Origin: JAYTQQ01 sp043784965
GTDB taxonomy: Bacteria; Bdellovibrionota; Bdellovibrionia; Bdellovibrionales; JAMPXM01
Direction of reading: 5' to 3'
Length of the DNA stretch: 8,844 nt
NCBI GenBank assembly: GCA_043784965.1
Contig: JAYVXS010000016.1
Span: forward strand, 1 to 8,844
Below are positions 5,085 through 8,844 of the stretch, in pieces. The notes beneath the pieces were generated by a model that was not told the DNA's origin, ran no database searches, and worked only from the letters and a program-made list of their open reading frames with translations. The position numbers and the translations under genes were made by a program. Position 1 is the first letter of the stretch; each line of letters begins with the position of its first letter.

Positions 5085-5875
5085 ACAGCCACTTCTGCCC
5101 GAATAGCCGGATGCGGATTATAATTTTCAAGAGTGAAATCTTCGAGCTTGAAATCAAAAATCGACTGAACACTGGGATTGATCTTCATTGTTGGCAGTGG
5201 GCGCTCTTCACGCGACAGTAATAATTTTGCCTGCTCAAGATGATTCTTATAAAGATGAGCGTCTCCCAGAGTATGAATAAATTCACCGAGTTTTAGACCA
5301 GTTACTTGCGCCACCATCATAGTTAGAAGTGCATAGCTTGCGATATTAAATGGTACACCCAAGAAGACATCTGCAGATCTTTGGTAAAGTTGACAAGAAA
5401 GCTTGCCACCCGAAATATAGAATTGAAAAAAAGCATGGCATGGCGGCAATGCCATTTTCTGTATTTCACCTGGATTAAAGGCGACCACCAAGAGTCTACG
5501 TGAGTCCGGATTTTTCTTAATCTCTTCTATGACATTGGTTATCTGATCAATTTGACCACCATCAGAAGTCTTCCAGGAACGCCACTGTTCGCCGTAGACT
5601 GGTCCAAGGTTTCCCTGTTCATCAGCCCATTCATCCCAGATCGAAACTTTATGATCTTTTAAAAACTGAATGTTGGTATCGCCTTTAAGAAACCACAAGA
5701 GCTCAACAATTATCGATCTCAGATGAACTTTTTTAGTCGTAAGGAGCGGAAATCCTTCATCCAAATTAAAACGCATCTGATGACCAAAAAGACTCAACGT
5801 CCCGGTGCCAGTGCGATCCGACTTTTCATCCCCTTCATTCATGATTTTTCGAACGAGATCAGAATAAGCCTTCAT
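5081..5875 (-). CDS. thyA: Thymidylate synthase
   Basis: ThyA methylates dUMP to dTMP using methylenetetrahydrofolate and releases dihydrofolate. From the ATG at 5875 the protein is 264 residues, exactly the E. coli length. The landmarks fall at E. coli positions: RTGTGTLSLFG (21-31), catalytic Cys146 in LPPCHAFFQFY, QLYQRSADVFLG with the dUMP-binding RSxD, FNIASYA, and the C-terminal HPAIRAEVAV. The frame stays open upstream to an ATG at 5998, but the extra 41 residues match nothing in ThyA and lie upstream of the predicted promoter. GGAGGG at 5885-5890 confirms the 5875 start. It is the first gene of a thyA-folA-secreted-protein operon with ATGA overlaps, and is divergent from an HD-domain dNTPase. 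Confidence 0.97.
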   Translation of the reverse strand: MKAYSDLVRKIMNEGDEKSDRTGTGTLSLFGHQMRFNLDEGFPLLTTKKVHLRSIIVELLWFLKGDTNIQFLKDHKVSIWDEWADEQGNLGPVYGEQWRSWKTSDGGQIDQITNVIEEIKKNPDSRRLLVVAFNPGEIQKMALPPCHAFFQFYISGGKLSCQLYQRSADVFLGVPFNIASYALLTMMVAQVTGLKLGEFIHTLGDAHLYKNHLEQAKLLLSREERPLPTMKINPSVQSIFDFKLEDFTLENYNPHPAIRAEVAV

Positions 5876-5884
5876 ACTTGCTGT

Positions 5885-5890
5885 CCCTCC
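5885..5890 (-). promoter_or_regulatory. Ribosome binding site fixing the thyA start
   Basis: The minus strand reads GGAGGG, 9 nt before the ATG at 5875. This favours the 264-residue ThyA over a 305-residue form starting at 5998. Confidence 0.8.
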
Positions 5891-5899
5891 ATGCGATCC

Positions 5900-5928
5900 A
5901 ACATATCTAGACTGAGTCACTTTCTCAA
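5900..5928 (-). promoter_or_regulatory. Sigma-70-type promoter of the thyA operon
   Basis: The minus strand reads TTGAGA (5923-5928; 5 of 6 to TTGACA), a 17-nt spacer, then TATGTT (5900-5905; 4 of 6 to TATAAT). Transcription should start near 5893, giving a leader of under 20 nt that still contains the Shine-Dalgarno sequence. Confidence 0.6.
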
Positions 5929-6032
5929 GTCCCGAGCAAAAAATTTCTACTTTGATATTCCAGCAGCAAAATCTTCCGACTGCCTGATGAATAAGCACTC
6001 AAAAGAAAACTCTTTCCTAAGTCCTGTGACTC
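5914..6032. promoter_or_regulatory. Inverted GTGACTC motif pair between thyA and the dNTPase gene
   Basis: GAGTCAC (5914-5920) and GTGACTC (6026-6032) point in opposite directions, so each divergent gene has GTGACTC upstream in its own sense: 38 nt before the thyA start and 24 nt before the HD gene start. The thyA copy falls in the promoter spacer. A 7-mer can pair by chance, and one more copy occurs inside folA, so a shared operator is only a possibility. No clear promoter for the HD gene was found here. Confidence 0.25.
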
Positions 6033-6056
6033 GTTTAGGCTCCGAAAGGAGAAAAT

Positions 6057-7352
6057 ATGGACATAAAAGATCCCATTCACCAAAATCTTGAAATTGATGA
6101 GCGCGAAATTCCAGTACTGGACAGCCCCGCATTTCAGCGTTTGCGACTCATAAAACAATTGGGTTTTGCCGAGTTTGCCTTTCCGGGAGCCACTCATAAT
6201 CGCTATTTACATTCGCTTGGTGCCCTACACCTCAGCAGCAAGGCTTTTGATTCTATATTTCAGGATTTTCATTTTTCAAAATTAGAGGTAAGAGCGAGAC
6301 TTAAACAATGCCTGCGACTCGGTGCCCTCTTGCATGATATTGGTCATGGTCCTTTGAGCCATACCACCGAAGAAGTCATGCCTTCGATCAAAGATTTGAG
6401 GGTTTCAGCCTATAAGGGTCGAAAAAGTTCTTATGATGAAAATGAAAAGGCTTCGCATGAAGATTACTCGATTAAACTTTTGACGGATTCGAGTCTCACA
6501 AAGATTCTACAAGAACAATTTCAAGATATTGATCCCTACTATATTGCCTGTTTGATTGATAAGAGCTTGCCCTCAAAAGATGATTTTTTCATTGATGCCT
6601 CTCTTGATTTTCGACCCATCCTCAGTCAAATTGTAAGCTCTGAACTCGACGTCGATCGCATGGATTATCTCGAACGCGATGCCTATTTTTGTGGGACTTC
6701 TTACGGAAAGTTTGAACTCACTTGGTTACTCAGCAACCTTAGTTATCACATCAAGGACGCAAAAGTTTTTTTAGCCCTTGATCGAAGTGCTCTCTATACC
6801 TTCGATGATTTTTTATTATCACGCCACCATATGTATCTGATGGTTTACTTTCATCATAAAAGTATAATTTATGAAGAAATGCTTACACGTTATTTGACCT
6901 CGCCTGACTGTAAGTATTTTTTACCTTCTGACATTGAGTCCTACGGAAAGTTTACCGACTACTCTTTGTATGAACACCTGTCGCAAGTTGAAAATACTTG
7001 GGCGCGGCAAATTACCGAGCGACGGCCCTATAAAATGCTTTTTGAACTTCACTCGGTCGAAGAAACTCAGCGACCCGACGAAATGAAAAGGGTTTTACTG
7101 AGTGAGGGCATTGACGTAATCTTGGCAAGCTCAAGAGCGCGACTCTCAAAATATCATTCGCCTCATCCACTTGAAAAATCCGCAACTATATACGTGGTGG
7201 ATCACTTAGACTTTTTAGGTAAGCCCATCCCAATCGAGCAATGCACTGGGATCTTTCAAAAGTACGAAGAGACGAGACGCATTGAGCGCCTCTATGTAGA
7301 GCCAGAAAAATATGTAAGCGCGCGAAAAATTTTATTAGAACGCTCACTATAA
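6057..7352 (+). CDS. HD-domain dNTP triphosphohydrolase (SAMHD1/YwfO-like)
   Basis: This 431-residue HD-superfamily phosphohydrolase probably removes triphosphate from dNTPs. Landmarks align with human SAMHD1: RYLHSLG with His52 (His167), LLHDIGHGPLSH with His93-Asp94 (His206-Asp207) and His97/His102, SHED with His134-Glu135 (His233-Glu234), and LDVDRMDYLERD with Asp200 (Asp311), Tyr204 (Tyr315) and Asp208 (Asp319). All metal ligands and key substrate contacts are present, so it should be active. No SAM domain is present; the length resembles B. subtilis YwfO. The ATG follows AAAGGAG with good spacing. It is divergent from thyA-folA, so one locus holds dTMP synthesis and, presumably, dNTP breakdown. 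Such enzymes can control nucleotide pools or starve phages. The exact nucleotide preference and any allosteric activator cannot be read from sequence. Confidence 0.88.
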   Translation: MDIKDPIHQNLEIDEREIPVLDSPAFQRLRLIKQLGFAEFAFPGATHNRYLHSLGALHLSSKAFDSIFQDFHFSKLEVRARLKQCLRLGALLHDIGHGPLSHTTEEVMPSIKDLRVSAYKGRKSSYDENEKASHEDYSIKLLTDSSLTKILQEQFQDIDPYYIACLIDKSLPSKDDFFIDASLDFRPILSQIVSSELDVDRMDYLERDAYFCGTSYGKFELTWLLSNLSYHIKDAKVFLALDRSALYTFDDFLLSRHHMYLMVYFHHKSIIYEEMLTRYLTSPDCKYFLPSDIESYGKFTDYSLYEHLSQVENTWARQITERRPYKMLFELHSVEETQRPDEMKRVLLSEGIDVILASSRARLSKYHSPHPLEKSATIYVVDHLDFLGKPIPIEQCTGIFQKYEETRRIERLYVEPEKYVSARKILLERSL

Positions 7353-7354
7353 TC

Positions 7355-8527
7355 CTATTTATAGGCCGGAATTCCGGTAATATGCTCTCCTAAAATCAGA
7401 CGATGAATATCCTCAGTGCCTTCATACGTATTTACACTTTCGAGATTCATCATATGGCGGCCGACTTGATATTCATGGGTGATTCCTGAGGCACCAAGAA
7501 TATCTCTGGCAACCCGTGAGATGCGAAGGGCTTGTGAAACGTTGTTCATCTTGACCATCGATATATGTTGTGGCGTTGCTTTATTTTGGTCTTTCATTCG
7601 ACCCAAGTGAAGTGCCAACAACTGTCCTTTGGTGATTTCAGTGAACATATCAACCAGCTTTGCCTGAACCAATTGGAAACTAGCGATTGGTTTATCAAAC
7701 TGAATTCGCGTCTTAGCATACCTTAAGGCTTCGTCATAGCAGCCTTGAGCAGCACCAAGTGCTCCCCAAGAAATTCCGTAGCGTGCATTATTAAGGCATG
7801 AAAAGGGTCCCTTTAGACCAGTCACATCTAACATATTCGCTGCCGGCACCCGACAATCTTCAAAAATAAGCTCTGAGGTGACTGAAGCGCGAAGCGAAAA
7901 TTTCTTGTGGATATCTCTGGTAGTAAATCCCTTTAAATCTCGATCAACGATAAAACCGTGAATTTTGTTTGAATCATCAGGAACTTTTGCCCACACAATT
8001 GCGAGATCAGCAATTCCGCCACTGGTGATCCACATTTTGGAGCCGTTTAAAACATAATGATTGCCGTCTTTTTTTGCTGTCGTAATCATTCCGCCAGGAT
8101 TTGAACCAAAGTCAGGCTCGGTTAAACCGAAACAGCCGATGAGCTCCCCTTTTGCCATTTTAGGCAGATACTTTTTCTTATGCTCCTCGGTGCCAAAGGT
8201 ATTGATTGGATGCATGCATAGCGCGCCCTGAACGCTTACAAAACTTCGTAAGCCACTATCACCGCGCTCAAGCTCCTGCATAATGATGCCATAGCTAGTA
8301 TAGTTAAGTCCGGCACATCCATAACCTTGAATTGTTGATCCGAAGGTTCCCATTTCAGCAAGCATGGGTATTAGATGTTTCGGAAAGCTATCTTTCATAA
8401 AGTGCTCATCAATGATCGGAACGATTTCTTTTGAAACAAATTGTCTCATTGAGTCGCGCACCATGCGTTCGTCTACGTTCAAGTGAGCATTGATATCAAA
8501 AAAATCAGGTGCATCGTATGGCTTCAT
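7355..8527 (-). CDS. gcdH: Glutaryl-CoA dehydrogenase
   Basis: This 390-residue FAD enzyme of the acyl-CoA dehydrogenase family is expected to oxidise and decarboxylate glutaryl-CoA to crotonyl-CoA in lysine and tryptophan breakdown. It follows human GCDH closely: LRSFVSVQ with Arg94 (the arginine that binds the glutaryl carboxylate), GCFGLTEPDFGSNPGGM, KMWITSGG, KFSLRAS, CLNNARYGISWGALGA, and NTYEGTEDIH with catalytic base Glu369 (human Glu370). Arg94 with the ARYGI(S/A)WG block favours GCDH over short-chain or isovaleryl enzymes. The ATG at 8527 follows GGAG with 6-nt spacing. The gene appears monocistronic; no ETF or CoA-transferase genes are adjacent. Its stop lies 2 bp from that of the convergent HD gene, with no separate terminator visible. 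Confidence 0.92.
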   Translation of the reverse strand: MKPYDAPDFFDINAHLNVDERMVRDSMRQFVSKEIVPIIDEHFMKDSFPKHLIPMLAEMGTFGSTIQGYGCAGLNYTSYGIIMQELERGDSGLRSFVSVQGALCMHPINTFGTEEHKKKYLPKMAKGELIGCFGLTEPDFGSNPGGMITTAKKDGNHYVLNGSKMWITSGGIADLAIVWAKVPDDSNKIHGFIVDRDLKGFTTRDIHKKFSLRASVTSELIFEDCRVPAANMLDVTGLKGPFSCLNNARYGISWGALGAAQGCYDEALRYAKTRIQFDKPIASFQLVQAKLVDMFTEITKGQLLALHLGRMKDQNKATPQHISMVKMNNVSQALRISRVARDILGASGITHEYQVGRHMMNLESVNTYEGTEDIHRLILGEHITGIPAYK

Positions 8528-8573
8528 GAAGGGCTCCGATATTTGGTGTTTTTAAAAACTTATCTCTTAAGAA

Positions 8574-8617
8574 CCTATTGTTACAAAATAATCTTCAAAC
8601 CTTTTTAAGGCAATAGG
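8574..8617 (-). promoter_or_regulatory. Promoter of gcdH flanked by a 7-bp inverted repeat
   Basis: The minus strand reads TTGCCT (8608-8613), a 17-nt spacer, then TATTTT (8585-8590), with a start expected near 8577 and a leader of about 50 nt. The arms CCTATTG (8574-8580) and CAATAGG (8611-8617) are perfect complements and sit over the start site and the -35 box, as operator halves might. The outer arm also belongs to an imperfect 17-bp palindrome, CAATNNGANTCNNATTG (8611-8627). A 12-bp palindrome, GTTTTTAAAAAC, lies in the leader at 8548-8559. Regulation by a dimeric repressor is inference. Confidence 0.45.
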
Positions 8618-8643
8618 ATTCTAATTGCTATTTTAAACCGAAT

Positions 8644-8674
8644 GCTTAAGTCACGACGACAGCTTAAGACACGA
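8644..8674. repeat. Direct repeat of 13 bp between gcdH and the right-edge gene
   Basis: GCTTAAGTCACGA (8644-8656) and GCTTAAGACACGA (8662-8674) are 12 of 13 identical and start 18 bp apart. CTTAAG is self-complementary, so the two copies could also pair as a short stem. The pair lies just past the stop of the right-edge gene, with no U-run. Confidence 0.5.
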
Positions 8675-8679
8675 ATTCT

Positions 8680-8844
8680 TCAGTGTGGAAGCGACGATTT
8701 CGGCGTCAATGAGCCCGCCAAACTTTCGATTTCAGCCTTGGCTAAAAAAAAGTCCCGGTAATACTCTTTTGCCTCCACCTGGTCCGAACCAGTTTTAAAC
8801 TGCTCTTGACCAACTACCGCCGAAATTTGCGGAAGAAAAGAACG
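8680..8844 (-). CDS. C-terminal end of an unidentified protein (truncated by the window edge)
   Basis: One minus-strand frame is open from the window edge to a TGA at 8680-8682, giving 54 residues; the other two minus frames close within about 20 codons. The segment includes SFLPQISAVVGQEQF near its start and a helical EYYRDFFLAKAEIESLAGSL near its end. The LPQIS element and the AKAEIESLAG helix vaguely recall TolC-type outer-membrane efflux proteins, but their spacing does not fit that family well, so I give no function. It ends about 150 bp upstream of gcdH on the same strand, with that gene's own promoter in between. Confidence 0.5.
   Translation of the reverse strand, partial: RSFLPQISAVVGQEQFKTGSDQVEAKEYYRDFFLAKAEIESLAGSLTPKSSLPH

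Noticed and set aside
5900..5911. AT-rich ACATATCTAG resembling part of an NrdR box near thyA
   Set aside because: Only about 7 of the 10 core positions fit the consensus, there is no second box, and it coincides with the -10 region of the predicted promoter.
5876..5998. A 41-residue N-terminal extension of thymidylate synthase starting at an ATG at 5998
   Set aside because: The extension matches nothing in ThyA and lies upstream of a good promoter. The ATG at 5875 has a GGAGGG site and gives the canonical 264 residues with Cys146 in place.
5723..6091. Plus-strand 122-residue ORF across the thyA start and the divergent region
   Set aside because: It is antisense to the conserved ThyA N-terminus and runs into the HD gene start; its composition is not protein-like and no ribosome binding site is visible.
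7354..7377. Adjacent palindromes CCTAT-TT-ATAGG and CCGGAATTCCGG at the convergent stops of the HD and gcdH genes
   Set aside because: The loops are too short for good hairpins, no U-run follows on either strand, and the second palindrome is simply the code for the conserved TGIPA end of gcdH.
8680..8844. Right-edge fragment called as a TolC family protein
   Set aside because: The LPQIS and AKAEIESLAG elements are suggestive, but too close together for a TolC repeat, and 54 residues are not enough to assign a family.

Overview
The window looks like a chromosomal stretch from a flagellated, Gram-negative bacterium. The flagellin N-terminus resembles Bdellovibrio-type flagellins. A DUF3015 gene beside a DUF4105 gene, and several exported or lipid-anchored envelope proteins, would also fit Bdellovibrionota. 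That placement is inference, because there is no rRNA or other strong taxonomic marker. I see no insertion sequence, phage gene, CRISPR array, tRNA or rRNA.

Layout. A flagellin gene (minus strand) runs off the left edge. Its regulatory region (216-608) holds a strong Shine-Dalgarno sequence, a leader hairpin, a good sigma-28-type promoter, two short palindromes, a candidate terminator and a seven-unit TTAG repeat array. Next come two overlapping minus-strand envelope genes: a secreted DUF3015 protein, and a DUF4105 (Lnb_N-like) protein with a barrel-like C-terminus. A 257-bp divergent region (3014-3270) with a duplicated promoter-like module separates them from a plus-strand lipoprotein alpha/beta hydrolase. 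That gene converges, with a 3-bp gap, on a minus-strand thyA-folA-(secreted Lys/Pro/Ala-rich protein) operon whose genes overlap at ATGA junctions. Divergent from thyA is a SAMHD1/YwfO-like HD-domain dNTP triphosphohydrolase. It converges, with a 2-bp gap, on a glutaryl-CoA dehydrogenase gene (minus strand). The right edge holds the 3' end of an unidentified minus-strand gene.

How the genes fit together. The coherent metabolic theme is nucleotide and folate balance: ThyA makes dTMP and dihydrofolate, FolA recycles dihydrofolate, and the divergent HD enzyme probably degrades dNTPs. The DUF3015/DUF4105 pair looks like a translationally coupled envelope module. The flagellin, the lipoprotein hydrolase and glutaryl-CoA dehydrogenase appear to be separate single-gene units. 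Most of this is ordinary genome. The parts that standard annotation would miss are the non-coding structures: the TTAG array, the duplicated promoter module, the attenuator-like hairpin before DUF3015, and the palindromes upstream of the flagellin promoter.
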